Shown here: positions 56,834 to 64,000 of the stretch, in pieces
Position numbering within the stretch: position 1 is the first letter of the stretch
Layout: every line of letters begins with the position of its first letter
Origin: Rhizobium tibeticum
GTDB taxonomy: Bacteria; Pseudomonadota; Alphaproteobacteria; Rhizobiales; Rhizobiaceae
NCBI RefSeq assembly: GCF_900110205.1
Contig: NZ_FOCV01000003.1
Coordinates: 124,001 to 188,000, forward strand
Length of the DNA: 64,000 bases
Reading direction: 5' to 3'
Made by a program: the position numbers and the translations under genes
Notes under the pieces: generated by a model
The model's database searches: none
Told to the model about the DNA's origin: nothing
Seen by the model: only the letters and a program-made list of their open reading frames with translations

Positions 56834-57379
56834 ATGAGCAACATGAACGCCGCAAAGTCGACCGCGAAACGACGCCTCCTGCTTCTTCGCCACGCCAAGT
56901 CCGCGTGGCCTTCCGACACCGCGGACCACGACCGCCCGCTTGCCGGTCGAGGCGAGAAGGCGGCACCGCTGATGGGCCGCTATCTCGCTCACGAAAGACT
57001 TATTCCCGATCTGGTGCTCGTGTCGTCCGCTCGCCGCACGCAGGAGACTTGGGAACTCCTCGCCAAGAAGCTTCCATCCTCGATCACAAAAGAGGATGCG
57101 GAAGAATTGTACGAAGCGTCCGCGGCGAAAATCGCTGCCGTCATGCAGACCATCGGCCCGCAGGTTCGAACGCTCATGCTGATAGGGCACAATCCGGGAT
57201 TTCAGGATCTCGCAGACGGTCTGATCGGCGAAGGCGATCCGGAGGCATGCGCTCGCATCAGAGAGAAATTCCCGACGGCCGCACTCGCCGTCATCGATTT
57301 CGATGCCGATCACTGGAAGGATCTGAAGCCGAGAAGCGGCATGCTGGAACGGTTCATCACGCCGCGCTCACTTGGCTGA
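56834..57379 (+). CDS. Histidine phosphatase family protein (SixA-like)
   Basis: 181 residues. The catalytic R-H motif is L-L-R-H-A-K-S near residue 18, and the second histidine is in I-G-H-N-P-G-F, with a conserved Arg (S-A-R-R-T-Q-E-T). This is the SixA subgroup of the phosphoglycerate-mutase superfamily; SixA removes phosphate from histidine-containing phosphotransfer proteins, but other roles are possible. ATGs at 56834 and 56843 are both usable. The gene is flanked on both sides by GC-rich hairpins. Confidence 0.9.
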   Translation: MSNMNAAKSTAKRRLLLLRHAKSAWPSDTADHDRPLAGRGEKAAPLMGRYLAHERLIPDLVLVSSARRTQETWELLAKKLPSSITKEDAEELYEASAAKIAAVMQTIGPQVRTLMLIGHNPGFQDLADGLIGEGDPEACARIREKFPTAALAVIDFDADHWKDLKPRSGMLERFITPRSLG

Positions 57380-57394
57380 CTGCCAAAGACGGTA

Positions 57395-57424
57395 TCTCCC
57401 CTCTCTCGAAGCGGAGAAGGGAGA
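57395..57424. repeat. Second GC-rich hairpin, related to that at 56735-56772
   Basis: TCTCCCCTCTC (57395-57405) pairs with GAGAAGGGAGA (57414-57424) with one mismatch. The CTCCC-CTCTC core recalls the element after leuC. It lies between the converging SixA-like and aldo/keto reductase genes and may help terminate both. Confidence 0.55.
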
Positions 57425-57436
57425 GCGAAGTTTCGA

Positions 57437-58267
57437 TCAGAAGTTGGCCGTGTACGGATCCGGCCCCATACGGGCGCCCTTGTCGTCGAGCTTGGCAATC
57501 GCCGCCATGTCGGTCGCATCGAGCTTGAAATCGAAGACCTTGAAATTCTCCTCGATGCGCGACGGCGTCACCGACTTCGGAATGACGACGAGGCCGCTGT
57601 CGATATGCCAGCGGATGATGACCTGCGCGGGCGTCTTTCCGTGCTTCTTGGCGATATCGGCAATCGTCGGATCGGCGATCAACTTGCCCTGACCGAGCGG
57701 GCTCCAGGATTCGGTGACGATGTTCAGCTTCCTGTGTGCTTCCTGCGCTGCCTTCTGCTGGAAATCGGGATGCAGCTCGATCTGGTTGATGACGGGAACG
57801 ACGCCCGTGTCGCCGATGATCTGTTCGAGATGATCGGGATAGAAGTTCGAAACGCCGATGGAACGGGCGCGGCCTTCTTCCCTGATCTTCACGAAAGCCT
57901 TCCAGGTTTCGCGATACAGCCCACGGTGCGGAGATGGCCAGTGGATGAGGTAGAGATCGACATACTCCGTGCCGAGCTTCTTCAGACTGCCCTCGAACGC
58001 GCGCATTGTCGCGTCGTGGCCTTGGTCGGTATTGCGAAGCTTGGTGGTAACGAAAATGTCCTTGCGATCGAGACCGGACGAGCGGAGGCCTTCACCGACA
58101 CCTTCCTCGTTGTCATAGCCGGAAGCCGTGTCGATGTGACGATAGCCGGCGGCAATGGCCGTACGCACCGTCGGTGCTGCGATGTCCTGGGGTGTCTGCC
58201 AAACACCGAGGCCGACCTGGGGAATGGAATGTCCGTCATGGAAAGTGATGATGGGTTGCTGTGCCAC
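57437..58267 (-). CDS. Aldo/keto reductase (2,5-diketo-D-gluconate reductase-like)
   Basis: 276 residues, a TIM-barrel NADPH-dependent oxidoreductase. The catalytic tetrad is visible: Asp in H-I-D-T-A, Tyr in S-G-Y-D-N-E, Lys in V-T-T-K-L and His in L-I-H-W-P. The NADP-binding segment I-P-K-S-V-T-P-S-R-I-E-E-N is intact. The family reduces sugars, glyoxals and other carbonyls, and the substrate is not predictable. The start is GTG at 58267 with GGAG 7 bases upstream. Confidence 0.93.
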   Translation of the reverse strand: MAQQPIITFHDGHSIPQVGLGVWQTPQDIAAPTVRTAIAAGYRHIDTASGYDNEEGVGEGLRSSGLDRKDIFVTTKLRNTDQGHDATMRAFEGSLKKLGTEYVDLYLIHWPSPHRGLYRETWKAFVKIREEGRARSIGVSNFYPDHLEQIIGDTGVVPVINQIELHPDFQQKAAQEAHRKLNIVTESWSPLGQGKLIADPTIADIAKKHGKTPAQVIIRWHIDSGLVVIPKSVTPSRIEENFKVFDFKLDATDMAAIAKLDDKGARMGPDPYTANF

Positions 58268-58407
58268 AATATGTCTCCGGAAGTTTAAGGAATTGGACGG
58301 GGCGTGATTGAACCCGCGTCCGTTGCGGATTTCCCTGCGCGCATTTCAGCCCGTGCGCCGGTCGAAAGGCATATAGGTCAGCAGGGCTGGTTTATCACCC
58401 CCACGGA

Positions 58408-58956
58408 TCAAAGAACGCGAATGACTGTGCCCTTGCGCATGAAGGGCAGAAGGCGCCGCATATCGCGCGGATGAACCGCCACACATCCCGCGGTTGGCTC
58501 GTAGCCGGGCTTGATCAGATGCAAGAAGATTGCCGAGCCGCGATTTCGTGTCCGCGACGTGATATTCCAGTCCATGACGAGGCAGACGTCATAGAGCCCG
58601 TCCTTGCGCTTCATTTCCTCGTGGCTCGGCCGAAACGGCGCTCTGACGAGCCTGTTGTAATTCGCATTCTCGGGCTGGTCGCACCAAAGCATATCGCCAC
58701 GAATGCGGCGAACCGCAAGTGGCGTCTCAAGACGGATGGGTCGGTCGCCGCGGCGGAAGCCGGAAAGCAGCGTCATCGAGGCTATGGGGGTGGCACCATC
58801 TCCCTCGCGCTTGCCAACCGTTCGGCCTGAACGACCGATTGCGGCGGGCACGGTAATCGTGCCGAACTGGATCAAAGCCCTGCTTTTTTTGCCCGGAGCA
58901 GGACGAACGAGGAGGGTCGTCGACTTTATCGGTCTCGGACGCCTTGTTTTCTCCAT
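58408..58956 (-). CDS. L,D-transpeptidase (YkuD) family protein
   Basis: 182 residues. The YkuD active-site segment reads F-L-H-L-I-K-P-G-Y-E-P-T-A-G-C-V-A-V, with the catalytic His and Cys of the family. The protein belongs to the short single-domain branch and has no signal peptide with any nearby start, which is unexpected for a peptidoglycan crosslinking enzyme and leaves its location open. The ATG at 58956 is preferred; the frame extends to 58989. Confidence 0.87.
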   Translation of the reverse strand: MEKTRRPRPIKSTTLLVRPAPGKKSRALIQFGTITVPAAIGRSGRTVGKREGDGATPIASMTLLSGFRRGDRPIRLETPLAVRRIRGDMLWCDQPENANYNRLVRAPFRPSHEEMKRKDGLYDVCLVMDWNITSRTRNRGSAIFLHLIKPGYEPTAGCVAVHPRDMRRLLPFMRKGTVIRVL

Positions 58957-59099
58957 TTTTCTCACATGTGGTTGCGATTGCCAGGACAACGATTGAAATC
59001 ATATAGCATCGTATACGACAACAGCTCGGTCGCCCGATCTTTGCCAATGGTAGAAAATTGGCGTAGGAATGAGGGACCGCAGGCGAGGGATAGAGCCGC

Positions 59100-59783
59100 A
59101 TGACCGCACGCACCATTCTCTTGGTGGATGATGATGACGACCTCCGCGAGACACTCACGGAGCAGCTTTCTCTCTATGACGAGTTCACGGTCCTTCAGGA
59201 AATGACGGCGGCCAAGGGTGTCGAGCGCGCGCGATCAACGCCGATCGACCTGCTCATCATGGATGTGGGCCTGCCTGACATGGACGGCCGCGAGGCCGTG
59301 AAGCTGCTGCGCAAGGGCGGACTAAAAGCCCCGATCATCATGCTGACCGGCCATGACACAGACTCAGATACGATCCTTGGCTTGGAGGCCGGCGCCAACG
59401 ACTACATCACCAAGCCATTCCGCTTTGCGGTCCTGCTTGCCCGCATCCGCGTACAGCTGCGACAGCATGAGCAAAGCGAGGATGCTACCTTCAATGTCGG
59501 CCCCTACGTCTTCAAGCCGAGCCAGAAGCTCCTTACGATGGACAGCGGCCAAAAGATTCGCCTGACCGAGAAGGAAGCGGCGATCATTCGCTACCTCTAT
59601 CGCGCGGAACAAAAGGTCGTCACCCGTGACGTGCTGCTTGAAGAGGTATGGGGTTACAATTCCGGCGTGACGACGCACACGTTGGAAACCCATGTCTATC
59701 GGCTGCGCCAGAAGATCGAACGCGATCCCTCCAATGCCGAAATTCTGGTAACGGAAAACGGCGGCTACAAGATCATACCGTAA
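59100..59783 (+). CDS. OmpR/PhoB-family response regulator (orphan)
   Basis: 227 residues. The receiver domain has the acidic pocket D-D-D-D-D near residue 12, phosphoacceptor Asp in M-D-V-G-L-P-D, Thr in M-L-T-G-H and Lys in I-T-K-P-F. The C-terminal winged helix includes T-L-E-T-H-V-Y-R-L-R-Q-K-I-E. No histidine kinase gene is nearby. It is followed after 1 base by a cyclic-nucleotide-binding protein gene, so the two form an operon. The ATG at 59100 has GAGGGATAGAG upstream. Confidence 0.93.
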   Translation: MTARTILLVDDDDDLRETLTEQLSLYDEFTVLQEMTAAKGVERARSTPIDLLIMDVGLPDMDGREAVKLLRKGGLKAPIIMLTGHDTDSDTILGLEAGANDYITKPFRFAVLLARIRVQLRQHEQSEDATFNVGPYVFKPSQKLLTMDSGQKIRLTEKEAAIIRYLYRAEQKVVTRDVLLEEVWGYNSGVTTHTLETHVYRLRQKIERDPSNAEILVTENGGYKIIP

Positions 59784-59784
59784 G

Positions 59785-60240
59785 ATGGCACTGAACGATG
59801 ACATCCGGCTGCTGTCGCAGCTTTCGCTGTTCCACGGCATGTCCGAGGATCAGTTGCGGCTGATCGCCTTCGGCGCGGATAGACGCGTCATTTCAGCCGG
59901 CCAGATGCTCTTTCGGGAGGGCTCGCCGGCGGAAAGCGCCTATGTCATCCTCGGTGGCGGCGTCGAACTCAGCCGGATGGGTCGCGATGGTCAGCCCGAA
60001 ATTCAGAACACCGTCGGACCCGGCACACTTCTGTCCGAACTTGCGTTGATTACGTTGGTCGAGCGCAAGTTTACGGCCATTGCAACGGAAGACACCAGCA
60101 TTATCCGCATCACCCGCTCGCTCTTCCATCGGCTGATCGAGGAGTATCCGGATGCCGCACGACTGATCGAGCATCGCATCCGCGACAACATCGCGGAGCT
60201 TGCGGCCAAGGCCGCTGCCCAACTTCACCGCTTTGTCTGA
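59785..60240 (+). CDS. Stand-alone cyclic-nucleotide-binding domain protein
   Basis: 151 residues, consisting of a CNB beta-roll and C-terminal helices only; there is no DNA-binding helix-turn-helix as in Crp/Fnr. The phosphate-binding cassette reads L-L-S-E-L-A-L-I-T-L-V-E-R, with the Glu and Arg that contact the cAMP ribose and phosphate in CAP, so nucleotide binding is plausible. A Ser replaces the usual Gly before the Glu. Being 1 base after the response-regulator gene, it may act on it or on a shared partner; this is inference. Confidence 0.88.
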   Translation: MALNDDIRLLSQLSLFHGMSEDQLRLIAFGADRRVISAGQMLFREGSPAESAYVILGGGVELSRMGRDGQPEIQNTVGPGTLLSELALITLVERKFTAIATEDTSIIRITRSLFHRLIEEYPDAARLIEHRIRDNIAELAAKAAAQLHRFV

Positions 60241-60244
60241 CAGA

Positions 60245-61048
60245 TCAGAGATTGAAGTGCGCCGTGACCGGCACATGGTCGGACGGCCGTTCCCAGCCGC
60301 GCGCTTCCTTCAGGATATCGATGCGCTGCAGGTGCGGCCCAAGGTCTTTTGAGGACCATATATGGTCAAGGCGGCGACCGCGGTCAGCTGCTTCCCAGTC
60401 CTTGGCGCGATAGCTCCACCATGTATAGAGCTTTTCGTTTTCCGGGACGTGCTGCCGCATCAGGTCGAGCCAGGCGCCACGCTGCATCACCTCGAGAAGA
60501 CCTTCGGTCTCCACGGGCGTGTGGCTGATGATCTTGAGCAGTTGCTTGTGTGACCAAACGTCGTGCTCGAGGGGAGCAATGTTAAGGTCGCCGACAAGGA
60601 TTGCCGAGGTGTTCGCCTCGCTATTTGCCTTGAGTTGTTTCATTTCCTCGACGAAATCGAGCTTGTGGCCGAATTTCGGATTGATCGTCCGATCCGGTTC
60701 GTCACCGCCGGCTGGCACGTAGAAGTTATGCAGGCGAATACGCCGGCTACCGCGCTCGAAGACGGCCGAGATGTGTCGCGCGTCACCGACGTTGCAGTAG
60801 TCCTGGCGGTGGTCCTCGACCAGCGGGAAACGCGATGCGATAGCAACGCCGTGGTAGCCCTTCTGGCCATGGATAATGATATGTTCGTAGCCCATTGCGC
60901 GCAATGGCGAGGCAGGAAACAGGTCGTTCGGAACCTTCGTTTCCTGAAGGCAAAGGATGTCTGGCTTATGCTTGAGGACGAATTGCTCGACGATCGGCAT
61001 GCGCAGCCGCAGAGAATTGATATTCCAAGTAGTAACCGAGAAGCCCAT
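60245..61048 (-). CDS. xthA: Exodeoxyribonuclease III (AP endonuclease)
   Basis: 267 residues, EEP superfamily. Motifs in order: T-W-N-I-N-S-L-R, Q-E-T-K-V (metal Glu), the catalytic-Tyr region, G-D-L-N-I-A-P, and S-D-H-V-P-V with the catalytic His. It cleaves at abasic sites and degrades 3' ends in base-excision repair. The ATG at 61048 is preferred over a TTG at 61063. It converges on the CNB gene with 4 bases between stops and lies downstream of lolA on the same strand. Confidence 0.94.
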   Translation of the reverse strand: MGFSVTTWNINSLRLRMPIVEQFVLKHKPDILCLQETKVPNDLFPASPLRAMGYEHIIIHGQKGYHGVAIASRFPLVEDHRQDYCNVGDARHISAVFERGSRRIRLHNFYVPAGGDEPDRTINPKFGHKLDFVEEMKQLKANSEANTSAILVGDLNIAPLEHDVWSHKQLLKIISHTPVETEGLLEVMQRGAWLDLMRQHVPENEKLYTWWSYRAKDWEAADRGRRLDHIWSSKDLGPHLQRIDILKEARGWERPSDHVPVTAHFNL

Positions 61049-61121
61049 TCGATTGCCTTTCAAAACCGGACAAACTGGCTTTAGAGCAAAGGCTGTGCCG
61101 ATGGAACGGATGCGCGAAAAG

Positions 61122-61150
61122 AAAAACGCCCCGCGGGATCGCGGGACGTT
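61122..61150 (-). terminator. Terminator after lolA
   Basis: AACGCCCCGCG (61125-61135) pairs with CGCGGGACGTT (61140-61150), one mismatch, loop GGAT; a T-rich tract follows on the minus strand. It lies 22 bases after the lolA stop and before xthA. Confidence 0.8.
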
Positions 61151-61171
61151 CGTCTCGCAAAACAGCAGAAA

Positions 61172-61843
61172 TCAATCTCGGTAAGCGGCCGTTCCCGGGA
61201 TCACCTCGTACGGCACCCTGAACACCTTGTCGTCGAACTGGACGCCGGTCTTGACGTTGAAGACCATGACCGAGGTGTCCTTGCCCTGGTTGTCGGTGAT
61301 CGTCCACTGGCGGAGATCGTAGGTCTTCGGATCGAACATCATGGTAATTGTCGAGTTACCAAAAACCGTGTTGTTGCCGAGAGCGATTGTCGTCAGGTCA
61401 GATTCCTGCTTGACGCTCTTCACCGACCCGGCCGACAAATCGATACGCTGCGCCAGCAGCAGACTGAGAGGCGTCTTGGACAGCGGATACAGATCCCACG
61501 TCTTGAGCTTCATATTCCCGACAGCCACGTTCTTTCCGTCAGCAATGACGCGGATCGGCGACGGGTTATCATAGTTGAAACGCAGCTTACCGGGGCGCTG
61601 GATGTAGAACTTTCCGCCCGTCTGCTCGCCGCGCGGGCCGAATTGAACGAATTCGCCCTGCATCGTGGCGACACTCGAGAAGTGGTCCGCGATCGCCTGT
61701 GCTGTAGCGTTGTTGGAAGCAGCGGATGCCGCCTGGGCATAGGCAGCGATCGGAATCGCGGACGCCGCAGCGACCGCCAGCGTACCCAAAAGATGGCGCC
61801 GGGTCAGCGAGATGCGGTCCAGGATGGAATCGGAGTTGTTCAT
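61172..61843 (-). CDS. lolA: Outer-membrane lipoprotein carrier protein LolA
   Basis: 223 residues. The signal sequence contains S-L-T-R-R-H-L-L before a hydrophobic stretch ending A-Y-A-Q-A, with a twin-arginine look unusual for LolA, which normally uses Sec. The mature protein has the LolA pattern F-V-Q-F-G-P-R-G-E-Q-T-G-G-K-F-Y, then P-G-K-L-R-F-N-Y. LolA shuttles lipoproteins across the periplasm. AAGGAG lies before the ATG. It sits between ftsK and xthA on the same strand. Confidence 0.92.
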   Translation of the reverse strand: MNNSDSILDRISLTRRHLLGTLAVAAASAIPIAAYAQAASAASNNATAQAIADHFSSVATMQGEFVQFGPRGEQTGGKFYIQRPGKLRFNYDNPSPIRVIADGKNVAVGNMKLKTWDLYPLSKTPLSLLLAQRIDLSAGSVKSVKQESDLTTIALGNNTVFGNSTITMMFDPKTYDLRQWTITDNQGKDTSVMVFNVKTGVQFDDKVFRVPYEVIPGTAAYRD

Positions 61844-61978
61844 CTATGTCTCCTTTATGCAATTTGAATGCTGCGGAAACGCGGCGCCTTCATGGCGTAG
61901 TTCGCAGACCTGCATAAACTAACGGTTTCAAGGCAATCAGGTTTCCGTGAAGACGGCGTCATTCAATTGCTGCCGACT

Positions 61979-64000
61979 TCAGCGGTCGAGAATATCGCCT
62001 TCGGTCGGAACCAGGATCTCGCGTTTACCAGCATGGTTGGCGGGGCCGATGATGCCTTCCTGCTCCATCCGCTCGATCAGTGATGCGGCGCGGTTGTACC
62101 CAATGCCAAGTCTGCGCTGAATATACGACGTTGACGCCTTTCCGTCACGCAGAACGATGGCGACGGCCTGATCATACGGATCGTCGGAATCGGAGAGATT
62201 GGACGTCCCGGCCGGACCACCACCGTAATCGCCATCGTCGTCCTCATCGGCCGTGATGGCGTCAAGGTACTGCGGCGCGCCTTGCGTCTTCAGATAAGAG
62301 ACGATCTCTTCCACTTCCATGTCGGCAACGAACGGGCCGTGGACACGCTGAATGCGTCCGCCCCCGGCCATGTAAAGCATATCGCCCATACCGAGCAGCT
62401 GCTCTGCGCCCTGTTCACCGAGGATGGTGCGGCTGTCGATCTTCGACGTCACCTGGAAGGAGATGCGCGTCGGGAAGTTCGCCTTGATCGTACCCGTGAT
62501 GACGTCGACGGACGGACGCTGCGTCGCCATGATAACATGGATGCCGGCAGCGCGCGCCATCTGCGCCAGGCGCTGCACCGCGCCTTCAATGTCCTTGCCA
62601 GCGACCATCATCAGGTCAGCCATCTCGTCAATAATAACGACGATATAAGGCATCGGCTGCAGGTCGAATTCCTCCGTCTCGTACATTGCCTCGCCCGTAT
62701 GGCGGTCGAAGCCTGTCTGGACGGTTCGCGAGATCACGTCACCCTTGGCGAGCGCCTGTTCGACGCGGCTGTTGAAGCCGTCGATGTTGCGGACGCCGAT
62801 CTTGGACATCTTCTTGTAGCGCTCTTCCATCTCGCGGACGGTCCACTTGAGCGCAACGACAGCCTTCTTGGGATCCGTGACGACGGGCGAGAGAAGGTGC
62901 GGAATGCCGTCATAGACCGACAATTCGAGCATCTTCGGATCGATCATGATCAGGCGGCACTGCTCGGGCGTCATACGATAGAGCAGGGACAGGATCATCG
63001 TGTTGATGGCGACCGATTTGCCGGAACCGGTCGTACCGGCGACCAGCAGGTGCGGCATCTTCGCAAGGTCGGCGATGACAGCCTCGCCGCCGATGGTCTT
63101 GCCGAGCGCCATGGCGAGTTTCGCCTTCGAGCCTTCGAAGTCGCGGGAGGCGATGAGCTCGCGCAGATAGACGGTCTCGCGCGTCGAGTTCGGGAGTTCA
63201 ATACCGATCGCGTTGCGGCCTGGCACGACTGCGACGCGGGCAGCGATCGCGCTCATCGAACGGGCGATATCGTCGGCAAGGCCGATGACGCGGGACGATT
63301 TGATGCCCGGCGCAGGTTCCAGTTCGTAAAGCGTCACGACGGGACCCGGGCGAACATGGATAATCTCGCCCTTGACGCCGAAATCCTCGAGCACGCCTTC
63401 GAGCATGCGCGCATTCTGTTCCAGCGCATCAGCAGACAGCGTCGAATCACGCACGACATTCTTCGGTTCGGCCAGCAGGTGCATCGACGGAAGCTGGAAG
63501 CCTTCGGGACGAATGAACGATCCCTGCTGTTCGCGTTCGACGCGGGCACCGGGTTTGGGCCGCGCCGCAGGCTGCACGACGCGCGGCTCCGCACGCCCGG
63601 TGGGCTTGGCTGGGGCACGCATCATCCAGTCGTCGTCATCGGGCAGGATATCGGCCGGACGCGGCGGCATATCGTCGAACGGCAGATCGTCGTCATCCTC
63701 GTCATCATTAAGCGAAATGGATGGCGCAGAAACAACACGGCGCTGCGAGGCAGCGCGCGTTTCCATTGAAGGTTCCATGCGCTCTGCGCGCGCGAGCGGC
63801 GCCTTTGCGCGGACCGGCTCGTTCAGCTTGCCAAACTCATCATCATTGAAATCGTAAGGCGACTCGAAATCGCTCTGCCGCCGCTTGCGGGGACCCATGC
63901 CGAGCAGGCGCCGCATCCGAGCCTGGCTCATGTACCAGGCGTGTGTCAGCGCACCGAAGGCAAGCCAGCCACCATCATCGTCATCCTCGTCTTCATCGCC
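61979..64000 (-). CDS. ftsK: DNA translocase FtsK, C-terminal part (5' end outside window)
   Basis: The frame is open to the right edge of the window, giving about 673 codons, and the N-terminal membrane domain is missing. A polar, acidic linker is followed by the alpha/beta motor, with Walker [10 protein letters not shown] and Walker [10 protein letters not shown]. The C-terminal gamma winged helix ([14 protein letters not shown]) reads KOPS sites. FtsK coordinates chromosome dimer resolution with division. Upstream of lolA on the same strand. Confidence 0.95.
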   Translation of the reverse strand, partial: GDEDEDDDDGGWLAFGALTHAWYMSQARMRRLLGMGPRKRRQSDFESPYDFNDDEFGKLNEPVRAKAPLARAERMEPSMETRAASQRRVVSAPSISLNDDEDDDDLPFDDMPPRPADILPDDDDWMMRAPAKPTGRAEPRVVQPAARPKPGARVEREQQGSFIRPEGFQLPSMHLLAEPKNVVRDSTLSADALEQNARMLEGVLEDFGVKGEIIHVRPGPVVTLYELEPAPGIKSSRVIGLADDIARSMSAIAARVAVVPGRNAIGIELPNSTRETVYLRELIASRDFEGSKAKLAMALGKTIGGEAVIADLAKMPHLLVAGTTGSGKSVAINTMILSLLYRMTPEQCRLIMIDPKMLELSVYDGIPHLLSPVVTDPKKAVVALKWTVREMEERYKKMSKIGVRNIDGFNSRVEQALAKGDVISRTVQTGFDRHTGEAMYETEEFDLQPMPYIVVIIDEMADLMMVAGKDIEGAVQRLAQMARAAGIHVIMATQRPSVDVITGTIKANFPTRISFQVTSKIDSRTILGEQGAEQLLGMGDMLYMAGGGRIQRVHGPFVADMEVEEIVSYLKTQGAPQYLDAITADEDDDGDYGGGPAGTSNLSDSDDPYDQAVAIVLRDGKASTSYIQRRLGIGYNRAASLIERMEQEGIIGPANHAGKREILVPTEGDILDR

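Overview
This 64 kb window looks like a chromosomal core-genome segment of an alphaproteobacterium of the Rhizobiaceae (Rhizobium / Sinorhizobium / Agrobacterium type). The case rests on GC-rich coding sequence and on gene order and family content. The runs acnA | ccmABCDG - DUF2585 - yciB - ftsY - mtaB - dapF and ffh - chorismate mutase - rpsP - rimM - trmD - rplS - leuC match, as I remember it, the order in Sinorhizobium meliloti and Rhizobium. An IalB-family protein, a DUF2794 protein and a ybhL-type RNA leader fit the same group. I found no rRNA, tRNA, CRISPR array, insertion sequence, integrase or phage gene.

Left third (1-22 kb): a cut-off unidentified gene, then a TerB-like protein overlapping a class I glutamine amidotransferase, a RidA-family protein, an EntS-like MFS exporter, yggT/yggU, ppa, a GNAT acetyltransferase, typA, a Tat-exported PhoD-type phosphatase, the broken 3' end of an ABC permease gene, dcp, two LysE-family exporters, a Bcr/CflA exporter, argG, a short-chain dehydrogenase, a three-gene ABC transporter of the TrpXYZ-like class, rlmN and an ialB-type gene.

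Middle third (23-43 kb): an ECF sigma factor with no anti-sigma gene beside it, phhB, a low-molecular-weight tyrosine phosphatase, thpR, and the divergent tesA / ybbA-ybbP block also known from E. coli. A Bax-inhibitor-like gene follows, preceded by a ybhL-type structured leader. Then come a phosphinothricin-type acetyltransferase, DUF2794, DUF1223, acnA, the cytochrome c maturation operon ccmABCDG and a minus-strand run dapF-mtaB-ftsY-yciB-DUF2585.

Right third (43-64 kb): a divergent EF-G-like protein with a degenerate GTPase core and a metallo-beta-lactamase-fold hydrolase lie between dapF and ffh. The translation and secretion genes ffh, rpsP, rimM, trmD and rplS follow, with an NCS1 permease (opposite strand, palindromic candidate operator) inserted before rplS. 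Next are an amino-acid ABC binding protein and permease lacking an ATPase, leuC, a SixA-like phosphatase flanked by two GC-rich hairpins, an aldo/keto reductase, an L,D-transpeptidase-fold protein, an orphan response regulator paired with a stand-alone cyclic-nucleotide-binding protein, xthA, lolA and ftsK (cut by the window end).

Most of the window is ordinary housekeeping DNA. I did not find a clear undescribed defence or mobile system. The best leads are the degenerate EF-G paralogue, the response regulator plus cNMP-binding pair, the terminator-ended RNA upstream of ffh, the palindrome before the NCS1 permease, and the decaying permease fragment.
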